The notes: a model not told the origin generated them from the letters alone. A DNA stretch of 41,933 nt from Cytauxzoon felis (GCA_020283715.1 JAIQCW010000166.1:1-41933), one strand, 5' to 3'; shown: positions 1-14,148, counted from the stretch's first letter. Translations and numbers: made by a program.

Positions 1-44
1 AGTGAGAAGGGTAGTGATGCTAGTGTAGTTAAGAATAGTACTGG

Positions 45-163
45 ACCTCAGGTGGACAACCCGCAGCTGATCTCAGGGAAGCGGAGGGGGAACTAAATAG
101 AGGAGCTTACGGCAGGACGACCTACGGTGGAGAGCTGACGGCAGGAATGTGACCTCGGGTGGA
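45..163 (+). repeat. Hairpin element, unit A, forward
   Basis: Opens with the 12-mer ACCTCAGGTGGA, then the arm CCCGCAGCT, the loop GATCTCAGGGA and the arm AGCGGAGGG. The GCTGACGGCAG tail follows twice, and the block closes with a variant 12-mer. Confidence 0.85.
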
Positions 164-430
164 GGTGAAGACATGGATATAACCTTAAAGTATCAGCGAT
201 ATAATGTGTGTTTATAAGATTATTTATTGATGGTTTGATAAAAGTAGTGTAGATTACGTTTTAAAATTAAGTGTATACATGTTATGTGTGTATTGATGAC
301 TTTGGGTGTGAAATTGGTATATTTAATAGACATGTAGAGCGATTTTATGGAAATTAATCCATATATAAAATATAAAATATGATAAATATCTATTAAATGC
401 ACGAATATCACTGTTATAAACGTACATTAT
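164..430. other. AT-rich intergenic stretch
   Basis: Low-complexity AT-rich sequence between two element copies. A short minus-strand open frame exists at 220-411, but it has no family resemblance and biased AT composition, so I do not call it a gene. Confidence 0.5.
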
Positions 431-496
431 ACCTGGAAGCGATCTACGGGAGCTGGAAGGGGAAGTAAACAGATGAAGCCTCCACGGCGAGTGGAA
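431..496 (+). repeat. Hairpin element, unit B, forward (partial)
   Basis: Arm CCTGGAAGC, loop GATCTACGGGA, arm GCTGGAAGG, then the CCACGGCGAGTGG tail. The left 12-mer is missing. Confidence 0.85.
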
Positions 497-626
497 GAGC
501 TGAAGGTAGTGATTGAAGATGGTATATAGTATTAGGATATATATATTGTATATTGGATAGATATGTATGATACGTACTGATAAGATATTGATATATGATG
601 GTATGGGATGGGGTGTATAAATAAAT

Positions 627-1892
627 ATGATTAGTATAAATGAAGATGAAATGATGGTTAAGAATGGTATATTTAGGGTATCGAGTAATTTTATATTGAG
701 ATCGATATGGACATTAGTATTGGTATTGATATTTATATTATTAATATTGATGGGTCATTTATATTTGATGATATTGGTAGCATTTGTAGTAATAAGAGCA
801 TATTATGAGATGATATCATTATATAATAAGAGTATAATAATATATATAAATGAAAATGAAGAAGATATAAATAATCGTGATAATAAAAAAAATAGATATT
901 TTTTTTTATCAAAAACAAAAGATATATTATCATTTATATCATTAGAGACATATTTTTTAATAATAACAATATATTGTATATCAATACCATGGTTATTACA
1001 ACGTATTATATATAAAGATGATAATACTTCTAATAATAATATAATAATATGGTATAGTTTATTATTAAAATATCATTATTTAATTACATTTATATTATTT
1101 ATGTTTGGTATTATAAAATTTATATTAAAATTAGAAAAAGGTAAATTTAAAATACAATTTTTAAAATTATCATTTATAATTATAATATTATTATATATTG
1201 TTATACAACCATTATTAATTATAAATAATATATATTTTGGTATGATTTGGTGTATATTACCACATTTAATGATTACATGTAATGATATATCTGCATATAT
1301 ATTTGGTAAAATTATTGGTAAAACACCATTAATATCATTATCACCTAAAAAAACTGTTGAAGGTTTTTTATGTTCTGGTATATTAACTATTATTATTGTA
1401 TTAATTATTACTAAACCATTAACACAATTTAAACCATTATTATGTCCTGTTAATAAATTCCATCTACAACCTTTTATATGGTTTAATATCAATTGTCAAT
1501 TAAATGATATCTATATCTATAAACAATATGAATTACCAATCTTATTAAAAAATATTACAGGTTATCAATATATCAATTATTCTTTATTCACTATACATAT
1601 GATCATACTCTCTATCTTCGTATCACTCTTTGCACCTTTTGGTGGATTCCTAGCATCAGGACTCAAAAGAGCCTTCAAAGTCAAAGACTTCTCTGATGTC
1701 ATACCTGGACATGGAGGTATCATCGATCGATTCGATTGCCATATCATCATGGGATCCTTCACATACTTTTATATCAAAACTTTCGTCAATAAATACTCTA
1801 CCAATCTCAACTCTATCATCAATGATATCATCAAACTACCCAAAAATCAACAACTAATACTACTCGAACAACTCAATCTCATCGTAAAATGA
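627..1892 (+). CDS. CDS: Phosphatidate cytidylyltransferase (CDP-diacylglycerol synthase)
   Basis: This 421-residue multi-pass membrane enzyme makes CDP-diacylglycerol from CTP and phosphatidic acid, the entry point to phosphatidylinositol and cardiolipin synthesis, normally in the ER or mitochondrial membrane. The family signature lies near the C terminus: a SGLKRAFKVKD segment followed by PGHGGIIDRFD, with the acidic and basic residues needed for CTP and metal binding. Upstream, an SAYIFGK/KKTVEG block (about residues 224-250) is also typical. Several hydrophobic helices fill the N-terminal half and one follows the signature. The start ATG is the first in frame and the gene has no intron. 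Codon use shifts from extreme AT in the first two thirds to GC-richer at the 3' end, a gradient also seen in its neighbours. Length fits the eukaryotic family. Identification is confident. Confidence 0.95.
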   Translation: MISINEDEMMVKNGIFRVSSNFILRSIWTLVLVLIFILLILMGHLYLMILVAFVVIRAYYEMISLYNKSIIIYINENEEDINNRDNKKNRYFFLSKTKDILSFISLETYFLIITIYCISIPWLLQRIIYKDDNTSNNNIIIWYSLLLKYHYLITFILFMFGIIKFILKLEKGKFKIQFLKLSFIIIILLYIVIQPLLIINNIYFGMIWCILPHLMITCNDISAYIFGKIIGKTPLISLSPKKTVEGFLCSGILTIIIVLIITKPLTQFKPLLCPVNKFHLQPFIWFNINCQLNDIYIYKQYELPILLKNITGYQYINYSLFTIHMIILSIFVSLFAPFGGFLASGLKRAFKVKDFSDVIPGHGGIIDRFDCHIIMGSFTYFYIKTFVNKYSTNLNSIINDIIKLPKNQQLILLEQLNLIVK

Positions 1893-1923
1893 TACCTTTA
1901 TAAATATTTATCTAACACTAATT

Positions 1924-2048
1924 TCCACTCGAGGTCTAATCCACCTCTTCATCTCTTCCACTCGACGTTCCTTCGTCCTGCAGACAGCTCTTCTATTTAC
2001 TTCCCCTTCCAGCTCCCGTAGATCGCTTCCAGGTATTCGACTTGAGGT
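1924..2048 (-). repeat. Hairpin element, unit B, reverse
   Basis: Starts with TCCACTCGAGGT and carries the reverse complement of the CTTCGTCCTGCAGACAGC-type tail and of unit B. It forms the left arm of a composite that runs through module E and the 2478 gene to the forward unit C at 3644. Confidence 0.85.
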
Positions 2049-2428
2049 TACATCCAACACATCCTTAGCACCATCTTCCATCATTCCCATGATGGATGAT
2101 CCATCACTACCCTCTTCATCACCTTCCACTTCACCACATAACCCCAGAATTATGTGGATAAAAAACACTACTTTTTTGTGGTGTTTGGTGTCTATTGATG
2201 ATTGAGAAATAACTATAATATATACTTACATAATAATACAATTGAAGGATGATGTATAGTTGTATGAAGTTATATATCTATTAATATAAATAATTATTAT
2301 AATATATATACTATAATACTACTAACATGAATTGAAGTATACTACCTATATATGGTAGTAATAGACATCTATAAATAATTACATTTCATAAAATTATTAA
2401 AATATTAAACTTCAATTATAAATGATTA
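2049..2428 (+). repeat. Module E (long AT-rich core)
   Basis: About 375 bp. It begins ACATCCAACACATCCTTAGC, contains the palindrome CCATCATTCCCATGATGG and continues into AT-rich sequence with a CTACC...GGTAG hairpin, ending near ACTTCAATTATAAATGA. A closely similar copy lies at 20588-20955 and a diverged one at about 31040-31312. Each stands directly beside an antigen-like or secreted-protein gene, so it may be a leader or promoter carried with the gene. That role is inference. Confidence 0.75.
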
Positions 2429-2477
2429 GAGGGTGATAATTTGGAATAAAAATGGAAAACAACCAACAAAAATAGAA

Positions 2478-3769
2478 ATGAGTGGAACTGGTGATGATTC
2501 TCCAGGCCAAGAAGTAGATTCAGGTGGAAGACAAGAACCTCAAGATGAACCTGAAGCTGGTGATACTACTGAAGCTGCTAAATCTAAAGACCAAGGAGGA
2601 TGTTCAGTTGGAAGACAATCTCCTGATACTCCTGCTTCTGGATCTGTTCCTGAAACTGCTAAACCTGGAAACCAAGGTAAAAATTCAGCTGAAGGACAAA
2701 AATCTCAACCTTGTACTGCTGCAACTCCTGAATCTACAAAACATAAAACACCTTTATGTAGGATTTCTATGTTCCTAGCTGGATTATCATTTTATATTAT
2801 GAATGGATTGTTCCACAAATTTCCAGATCAAATATTCCAACTTGGAGATGAATATCGAAGAGTTACTAGTGATCCTAAAACTGCTCCTAAACCTGTAGAC
2901 CAAGGTAAAAATACTGTTGGAGGACAAGCTGAATTTGATGCTGGAACTGCTGAATCTGAAGCCCAAGTAAAAGGTCCAGATGAAGATCAAGAAACTAAAT
3001 CTGCTCAAGCTACTCCTCAACCTCCTAAACCTACAAACCAAGGTAAAAGTTCAGCTGTACAACAAACTGAATCTGGTGGTAGTGCTTCTGATCCTACTCC
3101 TAACCCTAAAGGCCAAGGAGTAAGTTCAGGTGAAGAACGAGAAACTGCTGATGCTCCTCCTCCTCCTGAAACTCCTCAACCTATAGACCATAAAGTATGG
3201 TTAAGTAATGCTGCTATGTCAAGTTCAATTATATGTAAAGTATATATGGATGGAATAAGACATTTAATTCTAGTTATATAGCCCTCGATATATATGATAC
3301 ACAAGAAGATGGTAATGATGATAATGCTATCGATTACGGTGACGCTAATGGTAATAATGCTGATAGAGAAGATCCTAACAAAGGTATAATTGAACTTTTT
3401 GAGAAAAAACCTCTCACTGGATCTTCAAGTGTTGGTCAGGAAACAGGACATACTGCAGATTGGTCTTCTATTCATCATCCTTGTTATCCACCAGCCATAT
3501 TGGATATAATTGATGATGCGAATCCTAACGCTAAATGTGGCCCAAGTGGAAAACATTGGTTTAAGGGCGGTAATAGTAGTGGCGCTCAAAAAAAACTATT
3601 ACTTATGGAACACTTCCTGGTCGGCGATTATATCATACATCTTCTCCACTCGATGTCCAATAACTACCCCCTCCACTTACGCCACGATCTCCGGGAGTGG
3701 CTCTACCCTTTAGAGATAGGTAATTGGAAGAAGCCCCCACGGCGAGTGGAAGATAAGGTAGAAGTATAA
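2478..3769 (+). CDS. Low-complexity antigen-like protein, two exons, unknown function
   Basis: I do not recognise the family. Exon 1 is 2478-3234 and exon 2 is 3282-3769, separated by a 47-nt GT-AG intron (GTAAAG...ATATAG) that restores frame exactly, giving 414 residues. The product is rich in Pro, Gly, Gln and Glu with imperfect PKPxNQGKSSA-type repeats. These are broken near residues 95-135 by a hydrophobic stretch (SMFLAGLSFYIMNGLF) that could be a membrane segment. No signal peptide is visible at the ATG, and the frame is open a little upstream, so a missing 5' exon is possible. Module E lies immediately upstream. The last roughly 42 codons run inside a forward unit C, so the element supplies the C terminus. 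It may be an active variable antigen or a truncated copy. Confidence 0.55.
3235..3281 (+). other. Short intron of the antigen-like gene
   Basis: GTAAAG donor and ATATAG acceptor, 47 nt. Using the nearer TTCTAG acceptor would create an immediate TAG stop, while ATATAG keeps the frame open into the Asp/Asn-rich exon 2. Confidence 0.7.
3644..3756 (+). repeat. Hairpin element, unit C, forward
   Basis: Starts TCCACTCGATGT, then GCCAC, loop GATCTCCGGGA, GTGGC, a second hairpin CCCTTTAGAG and the tail CCACGGCGAGTGG. It overlaps the 3' end of the preceding reading frame. Confidence 0.85.
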
Positions 3770-3884
3770 TCCGTGGGATAGACAACACCTCTCTCATACA
3801 TCGCTCGGGTCGCAAGCTCCTTCGTATCGCTCATACTTCGCTTGACTCACTTCATTCATATATATATGTATATAAAGTATGAAT

Positions 3885-5139
3885 TTAGGATTTTTCTAGT
3901 TTGTGTAATAGGGAGAGACAAGTTTGTGCGAGTATGTTATGTTGTGTATTATAAATATTTATGAGTTTGGATATGATTGCTTTATGTAATTTTTCAGTGA
4001 CTTCTGATCCTTTAGTATTCTTATAATAGAAACCGGATATGACAATACCCCAAAGTGCTCTTAAGAAATCATCTTTCATTAAAACAACAAATGAAAAATA
4101 CTTTACAGCAATAATATTATCATTCAATGATGAATACAACTGAAATGATTATAAGCTCCGACCTCCATCAACATACCTCAGCCAATGTTACAAAATAATA
4201 CAAATTACGACTCTTTTCCAATATACACTCATCAATACAATGTATCGCATACAAATAACTAAATATTTATACAATATATACACACAAACTAATGCAAAGG
4301 AACGTAGTGAATACCCCACCTGATGTCCATCTTTTCCATTGCATGGAGCTTCTCTATTTAGTTTCCCCTCCGCTTCCCTGAGATCAGCTGCGGGTAGTCC
4401 ACTTGAGGTCCAATCACTACCTTCCTGTTCCTCCGGGTAGAATTCTTGTTCTTAGGGGTTGAACATCGCCACGATCTCTGGGAGTGGCTCTACTCTTTAG
4501 AGATAGGTAATTGGAAGAAGCCTCCACGGCGAGTGGGAACACAGGTTGTAACCTCGGATGGAGTGTTCAATAGATTAGTTGGTGTATGAACATACTGTTG
4601 TTGTTGTATATAAATGATGGCGAGTTCATGCCAGGATTCATAATCGGTAGGGTAATCATTGAGATGGTAATTGAGTACATCTACATATTGAACGGTATTA
4701 CTATCATCTTTGAATGTAGATATGATAGTTTTTCTGGTTTTAAGATCGTGTGTTTGTGATGAGAGTAATAGAGTGCCTTGAGTTAATAATTTATTGACAT
4801 CATTTGATATTTTCATATCAAATCTTTTAACTCTTCTACTTTCTTTATTGATTTTGCGATGTAATTGTTCAATAGAATACTGAAATTAAGTTTATATCAA
4901 GTAAAAGTTATATTTTAGACATACCTGTACCCACTTGAATTGTCCATACTCTAATGCACTTAAAATTATGTATTCATATAATAATAACTCTATAACAATT
5001 ATAATTTGAATTTTAAAATTAAAAATTTACCGTCATCTATAACCAAATCTTCCGTTCTTAAAGCTTTTATCGACAACTTCAATAACTCCTCATATCTACC
5101 CTCATCTTCTAAACCCTTTAAAACCTCAAAAATATCCAT
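3885..5139 (-). CDS. EMC2: ER membrane protein complex subunit 2 (EMC2/TTC35-like), five exons
   Basis: A TPR-type cytosolic subunit of the EMC, which inserts transmembrane proteins into the ER. Exons read leftward: 5031-5139, 4925-4989, 4596-4879, 4177-4258 and 3885-4139, giving 264 residues. All four introns are GT-AG and the phases agree. Family landmarks are LNYHLNDYPTDYESWHELA followed by IYIQQQ, then HYLYAIHCIDECILEKS with LYYFVTLAE, then AVKYFSFVVLMKDDFLRALWG. These match the TPR core of EMC2 in order. Length is slightly below the animal protein (about 297). Three introns are 37-45 nt, but intron 3 (4259-4595) is 337 nt and carries an element. The start ATG opens MDIFEVLKGLEDEGRYEELL. 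Identification rests on remembered family similarity and is fairly secure. Confidence 0.87.
4315..4563. repeat. Composite hairpin element inside EMC2 intron 3
   Basis: Reverse unit A with the CCATTGCATGG tail, then module F words (GTTCCTCCGGGT, GTTCTTAGGGGTT), then forward unit C with hairpin CTCTTTAGAG and tail CCACGGCGAGTGG. Non-element AT-rich DNA remains at both intron ends, so the element appears to have entered an existing intron. Confidence 0.85.
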
Positions 5140-5270
5140 CAATATTAACAAGAATAAAATTTAAATTACAACACCATAAATTACTCTTTGTAAAAATATT
5201 ACCACAACCATACCAACATGAACTACATTGTCCAACAACCTTCCAACATCATAACAGAGTGTAACTTCTA

Positions 5271-5535
5271 CACATGAGGTCTAATACTACTCTCCACTCC
5301 ACTCGAGGTTACATCACCTTCTTCTAGTAGAATCTTATCTTAGTCCTGCCGTAAGCTCTTCTATTTCACTCCCCCTTCGCTTCCCTGAGATCAGCTACGG
5401 GTTCCACTCGAGGTTACATCCTTAACTCTACCACCTCTTCCGCCACGATCTCCGGGAGTGGCTATACTCTTTAGAGATAGGTAATTAGAGAAGCTGACGG
5501 CAGGACCAAGAGAGTTGGATTGGACCTCGAGTGGA
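5271..5535. repeat. Composite hairpin element between EMC2 and ferredoxin
   Basis: Reverse unit A (GTCCTGCCGTAAGCTC tail) followed by forward unit C with hairpin CTCTTTAGAG and tail CTGACGGCAG, closing with ACCTCGAGTGGA. It fills most of the 526-bp spacer between the two divergent genes. Confidence 0.85.
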
Positions 5536-5665
5536 TGCTATCCAAGTTATGTTTTTTTTTGGGTGTGTAGTGTTGGTATTGAGTATGGTTATTATATATA
5601 AAGATGTATTGATTGTATTGTTTAAAATATTTTTTTTCTAATTTGTTTGTTGTTAATTGAATGAA

Positions 5666-8602
<2,937 letters not shown>

Positions 8603-8639
8603 TACACCTATATACTATTTACATTATACGAATACTGTT

Positions 8640-9162
8640 CCCACTCACCTCCACCTGATGTAACAACCTTGTTTCCCATTACATGGAGCTCTTCCACTCG
8701 CCTCCACCGTATGTCCATCCACTTATGATCCCACTCGCCGTGGCGGCCTCTTCTATTTACTTCCCCTTCCAGCTCCCGTAGATCGCTTCCAGGTATTCCA
8801 CTTGAGGTTACATCACTAATTTCATTATCTTCATTTTCATCCCCAAAATTTGAAGGAAATCCTTAATTTCTGGGGGAACTACTGAAGATTGTAGAATGAA
8901 TATTAAATGAAATTTACATCTCAATACCTCATTAAAAAGGAATTTGATGATTGTATCTAATATACTCATTATCACTTCATTCTAATTTATATTCATTGAG
9001 ATATCTATTCAAACATGGTTTCCGTCATTTTATACTTATCTCGACGAAATAATGATTGGACCTCAAGTGGACTACCCGCAGCTGATCTCAGGGAAGCGAA
9101 GGGGGGAGTAAATATAAGAGCCGTCTGCAAGACGAAGAGAGGTGGTTGTAACTTCAGGTGGA
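8640..9162. repeat. Composite element: reverse B, module D, forward A
   Basis: Reverse units with CCATTACATGG and CCACTCGCCGTGG tails, then module D (about 8822-9056), then forward unit A with a GTCTGCAAGAC tail. It fills the gap between the convergent ferredoxin and MCM4 genes and ends some 30 bp from the MCM4 stop. Confidence 0.85.
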
Positions 9163-9195
9163 GTGGATTGATCTTCAGGTATATTATTTCATATG

Positions 9196-12100
9196 TTACA
9201 AAGGCTGTAATAGAATATAGTTTTTATTATTTTGTTGTATGATTTGTTCGGTTTCTAGTTCGTGTAATAGATGATCGAATGTTTTACGATCTAGATGTTT
9301 GAATTTATCATAGATTACATCGAATGTGATATTTGTATTAGTATTGGTTAGTGATTGTATATATTTGATGATATCATTTTTGATCATTTGATTTTTTTTA
9401 GTTGATGTAGCAGATAATCCTGTAATTAATTGTTCAAAATCTATTTCACCAGAATTAGGATCTATAAGTGATTGGAATGTAGTATCTCTCATTAATCTAA
9501 TAGCTTCTTTAGCATCTTGTTCAAGTACACGTGGTGATAATCTCATTTTAGCTAATGCTTGTGATAAACGTATAAGTGATTCTAATTGTCTTGTAGATGC
9601 ACATGGTACTTTAGATGAATTATATTTTCTCATATTTAAATATTCTTTAATAATAATATCTCTTGATTCATTAGTAATATAAGGATTACAATGTGCTCTT
9701 GCAAATGAAATATATTTAGCTAATAGTATTAAATCTATAGGTGGTTCATCATTAATATCACATGCAAATGAATTACATAATTTTTTTGCAATATTTTTAT
9801 CTTCATTTGATTCAATATAATCAAGTATAAGATAAATTAAATCAAATCTAGAAAATAATGATGGTGGTAAATTTATATTTTCTACTACAGCTTTTCTTTT
9901 ATCATATCTAGAATTTATTGGATTAGCTGATACTAATATTGCTGTACGTGCATTTAATGTTGCTACTATACCAGCTTTTGCTATTGTTACTGTTTGTTGT
10001 TCCATAACTTCATGTAATATTGATCTAGATGATTCATCCATTTTATCAAATTCATCTATACAACATACACCACGATCAGATAATAATACTGCACCACTTT
10101 CTAATATATATTCATGTGTATCCGGATCTTTTCTTATATATGCTGTCAAACCTACTTGACTACTACCCTTACCTGATGTATATACACCACGTGGTACTAA
10201 CATATTTACATATTTTAATAATTGACTCTTTGCTGTACTAGGATCACCACATAATAATATATTAATCTGATTACGCATTGTACTATTCACATCCTCAGAT
10301 GCACCAAATAATTGACATAATAAACCCTTCTTTACATCATCACGACCCTCTATCGATGGAGCAAATGATGATACCAATAACTCATATATATTCTCACATT
10401 TCGATAAATTCAATAATCTAGATACCAACTCTTGAGAATAATTCAATACATTGTCACCCGATAACTAAAATTTTATATCATTATGAAGAAATTATGAATA
10501 TCCACTCGAGGTACAATCCTTACATTCACCTCTTCCACATCCACCTGAGGTCCAATCACTACCTTCAGCTCTCCCACTCGCCATTCCACTAGAGGTCTGA
10601 TCCACCTCTATTCCACTCGCCGTGGTGGCTTTCTCTATTTACTTCCCCTTCCAGCTCCCATAGATCGCCTCCAGGTCCCACTTGAGGTCCAATCACTATA
10701 CTTCCACTAACTTCATTTTAACCTCTGAAATTTGAAGGAATTTCATCATTTCTGGGGAAACTCACGAAGATTGTGGAATGACTATTAGATGAAATTCTGA
10801 TGTTAATACTTCATTCAAAAGGATTTTGATGATTGTATTGGATATACTAATCCTTACTTCATTCCAATTTATATTCATTGAGATATCTTCAGTTATGTGA
10901 ATTCTATCACTTTAGACTTATCTCGTCAAGATTAGGTTTATAACCTCAAGTGGAACCCGAGAACGATCTATGGGAGTTTGAGGGGGAATTAAAAAGAAGA
11001 GCTGTCTGCAAGACGAAGACAGGATAGAGTGTAAAGGATAGTGGATTGGACCTCGAGTGGAGATCATTCATTCTTTCAACATACAAGATTTTTATTGATA
11101 TTGGTGATTTTATATTGATGATAATCTTTTTTGATATGTAATAGATTGAGATATGTTCGATAAATGGCATTACAAGATCTCATATAAGGATTAATTTTAA
11201 TGGATGAGATTTTATATATACCGGTAGCGATAATTTTATCACCAGGTAAAACATTATTAATAATATCATCATATGCATATAAAGTAATAGATTGTGGTAT
11301 ATCGATATTATTATTAGGTATTTCAATTAATTTAATACTTTGTTTACTAGCAAAACAAGACATATTATGCCATAGATTAAAACAATTTCTAGTTTTACAT
11401 TTATTACAAAATAATGGTTCATTAACTTCACCTTGTATAACATATTCATAAATTTCTTCATTACATTTAATATTATTTTTAATACCATTACATTTAAATG
11501 ATGCCATAGTAATTTCAGGTAATATATTAGATGATCTAATAATAATACCATTAATAGATATTAATGTATCAATATGATTAGGTGTAAGTATATTAATATT
11601 ATCTAATATAGGTTTATTATATAATTTTATTTTTGGTAACCAATTAATATTATTATAATCTATAACAATACCTATATTATTAATATATATATTTAATATA
11701 TCATTAAAATATTTTTGTATTATTTTATCAAATTCACATATACAATCTGCTGGATATTTTATTAATAAATTATATAATAATTCATCATATATATATATAT
11801 GTTTTAAATTTATATTAAAATTTTATATTTATATATCTATAATCATTTTTATATTGTTGATTATTAAAATTTATATCTATATATATATACATTTTTATAT
11901 TATAATATGTTAATAATAATTGTTTTACTGTACCTACTCTAGTCTTTTCTATATCTATTCTATTTTCATTACCAACACCAACACCCCCTCTTATACCTCC
12001 TCCTTCACTATCCATATTCATCCCTCCACTACCCATATTCATCCCACCACCTCCTATATTCATCCCTCCACCTTCACTTATACCAATACCATTATTAATT

Positions 12101-12516
12101 AATTTATTTTTATAATCTAAAATTTCATAATAATCATCATCATCATCGTCATCACCAGAACCATCATTATTTAATATACCATTATAATCATCAATATTAA
12201 AATTATATAAAAAATTATTAAATCTTTCATAAACTTCATCAATCCTAGCATCTAATAAATAAGGTAATCTATTAATATCATTATCATTCATAAATAATTC
12301 TCTACCCATATCACCAATATCAGCTCTAGCAGATCTAATACGTTTAATAACATTAGGAGTCTTACCATATTGAGTATATTGAGTTAAATGTTGAGTATCA
12401 GGTTGCTCATCAATAGTTAAACGTCTACGTAAAGATACACTAACATTCTCAATACTACCACCCCTAGCAGATGTATTGTGAAATCTACCTATAGGTGTCA
12501 CACCGTCTACAGTCAT
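9196..12516 (-). CDS. MCM4: DNA replication licensing factor MCM4, two exons, with a +1 frame break
   Basis: A subunit of the MCM2-7 replicative helicase. Exon 1 is 11085-12516 and exon 2 is 9196-10464; the 620-nt intron holds an element. Exon 2 has Walker A GDPSTAKS, Walker B with CIDEFDKMD, and the arginine finger in LFSRFDLIYLILD. MCM4-like features are NINLPPSLFSRFD and the SAPSIEGRDDVKKG region. Exon 1 has the A domain (ELLYNLLIKYPADCICEFD) and the zinc ribbon (KCNEE, FCNKCKTRN). The N terminus is low complexity, with Asp and Gly/Met repeats. Start ATG at 12516 follows a weaker TTG. In exon 1 the frame stops at TTT-TAA (11815-11820) and resumes one base later as NINLKHIYIYDELL; coding length is 3n+1. 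No AG lies between the stop and the conserved block, so an intron cannot explain it. About 899 residues once one base is skipped. Confidence 0.92.
10501..11061. repeat. Composite element in the MCM4 intron: reverse B, module D, forward B variant
   Basis: Reverse copies with CCACTCGCC and GTGGTGGC tails, module D at about 10695-10938, then a forward variant with CCCGAGAAC, loop GATCTATGGGA, arm GTTTGAGGG and a GTCTGCAAGAC tail. Both ends carry 12-mer variants. Confidence 0.85.
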
Positions 12517-12574
12517 TTTAACCAATATATAATACTAAATCATATGACTATCCTTTAGATATTACAACCAGTGT

Positions 12575-12834
12575 TCCACTAGGCGTGGAGCCTTTCCACC
12601 TGATGTAACAAAGTTGATTTCCACTAGGCGTGGAGCCTTTCCACCTGATGTTACAAACTTGATTTCCACTAGGCGTGGAGCCTCTTTTATTTATCTATCT
12701 CTAAAGAGTATAGCCACTCCCTGAGATCGTGGCAGAGAGTAATGATTGGACCTCAAGTGGAATACCCGAAAGTGATCTACGGGAACTTGAGGGGGAAGTA
12801 AATAAAGAAGCTGTCTGCAAGACGATCTCAGGTA
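12575..12834. repeat. Hairpin element with a 45-bp tandem repeat at its left end
   Basis: The tail CCACTAGGCGTGG plus the 12-mer is repeated 2.4 times with a 45-bp period (12574 to about 12690). A reverse unit C with hairpin CTCTAAAGAG follows, then a forward variant with CCCGAAAGT, loop GATCTACGGGA, arm ACTTGAGGG. It lies upstream of MCM4. Confidence 0.85.
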
Positions 12835-13424
12835 TAGCTACAAGAGAACAAAAGGTAGATAAGATAGAGTATAGACGTTGATTTGTAATGTCTATTGATG
12901 TAGCTACTTTAATATATTGTAGCTATTATATTATGAGGCGAATGTGTAGACAAATGCTGATTAATATATTTTATTGAAATTGAATAAATATAAAATATTT
13001 TTTGCATAAAATTGCAACAAGAAATATATTACAATTATGAAAACGGCAATTTGTCAAATTTATAATAATTTGTATCGCATTACTAATACGACATCTATGG
13101 GGAATTTAGATTTTTAATTTTTTTCAAAATATTCCGTCATATATTGAATTATCAATCACCTAATACAATTAAAATTATTAAATTTTTATTTTTAATTAAT
13201 TTCACATTTATTATCATTAAACTTATTTCTAGTCATTTTAATGTGTAACACCCCAAATCAACTCTACTATGAACTCACAGTAATTGCCACATGTGTAATC
13301 AATAGAACTAATCTAACCATACCCTTCAGTTAGAATTTTACTTTAACCATAACCCCGATCCAATTGTAATAGTTTCTAATACCACCAAGCTATATGTGAA
13401 TCTAATATTATGATCTAAACATTG
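12835..13424. other. AT-rich spacer with no recognised feature
   Basis: About 590 bp without a convincing frame, tRNA arm or element copy. It probably includes the promoter side of MCM4, but no motif decides that. Confidence 0.45.
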
Positions 13425-13810
13425 TCCACTACACCCGAAGTCTAATCTATATCATCTCCTTCATCCTAACGTCAGCTCTCCACCTGAGGTTACAATCCAC
13501 CTTTCCTTCGTCCTGCAGACAGCTCTTCTATTTATCTATCCCTAAAGGGTACAGCCACTCCCGGAGATCGTGGCGAAGAATCCGAGACGATCAATGGGAG
13601 TCGAGGTGAGGTAAATAGAGAGGCCACCACGGCGAGTGGAATGATTAATAGTACTGGACCTCGAGTGGAACCCGCAGCTGATCTCAGGGAAGCGAAGGGG
13701 AAGGTAAATAGAAGAGCCTCCACGGCGAGTGGAAAAGATAGTGATTGGACCTCAGGTGGAATGGCGACTGGGAGAGATGATGGACCTATGTAGAGGTAAC
13801 TTCAGGTGGG
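13425..13810. repeat. Composite of reverse C and three forward units
   Basis: Reverse unit C with second hairpin CCCTAAAGGG, then a forward variant CCGAGAC, loop GATCAATGGGA, arm GTCGAGG, then unit A with the CCACGGCGAGTGG tail. The CCGAGAC variant recurs at 18234. Confidence 0.85.
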
Positions 13811-13914
13811 TAGACAATGATTATCTCACTTCATAACTTCATGTAGATGTATGTATGAATATATAATATAAAAGAGAGTAGATTATGATACATGTGTAGA
13901 TGTTTTGGGGTTAT

Positions 13915-14148
13915 TTAGTCATTGTTTTTATCATGATAGATTCTGGATATGATTTTTGGATCAGATTCTGGTGGGTATTCTACGGGTATTACACTTTTAA
14001 GAAACCATTTGGTTATGGTTGGATTACCAAATGTATAATAAATGATTGATGGTAATAGGAACATTGTAGTTAGATAGAAAATGCCATAATATCTTTTTGT
14101 TTTATGACCTATAGATTCTTTATTGAAATTATAACCCCAAATAGACAT
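13915..14148 (-). CDS. Small membrane protein of unknown function
   Basis: A 77-residue product starting MSIWGYNFNKES with a true ATG. A single hydrophobic helix (YYGIFYLTTMFLLPSIIYYTF) is followed by a charged tail ending HDKNND. The basic KTKR just before the helix suggests orientation with the N terminus on the positive side. Size and shape resemble small mitochondrial inner-membrane subunits, but I cannot name one. It is divergent from the SUMO-like-domain gene 267 bp away. Coding status rests on the ATG, the uninterrupted frame and the non-random hydrophobicity profile. Confidence 0.6.
   Translation of the reverse strand: MSIWGYNFNKESIGHKTKRYYGIFYLTTMFLLPSIIYYTFGNPTITKWFLKSVIPVEYPPESDPKIISRIYHDKNND

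Noticed and set aside
220..411. Minus-strand 63-codon frame
   Set aside because: AT-driven low-complexity frame without family resemblance, located between two element copies.
2524..2778. Leucine/lysine-rich frame overlapping the antigen-like gene
   Set aside because: It is an out-of-frame shadow of the repetitive Pro/Gln coding sequence.
11815..11880. Small intron to explain the MCM4 frame change
   Set aside because: Acceptors ahead of the break leave a TAA in the downstream frame, and there is no AG between that TAA and the conserved block.
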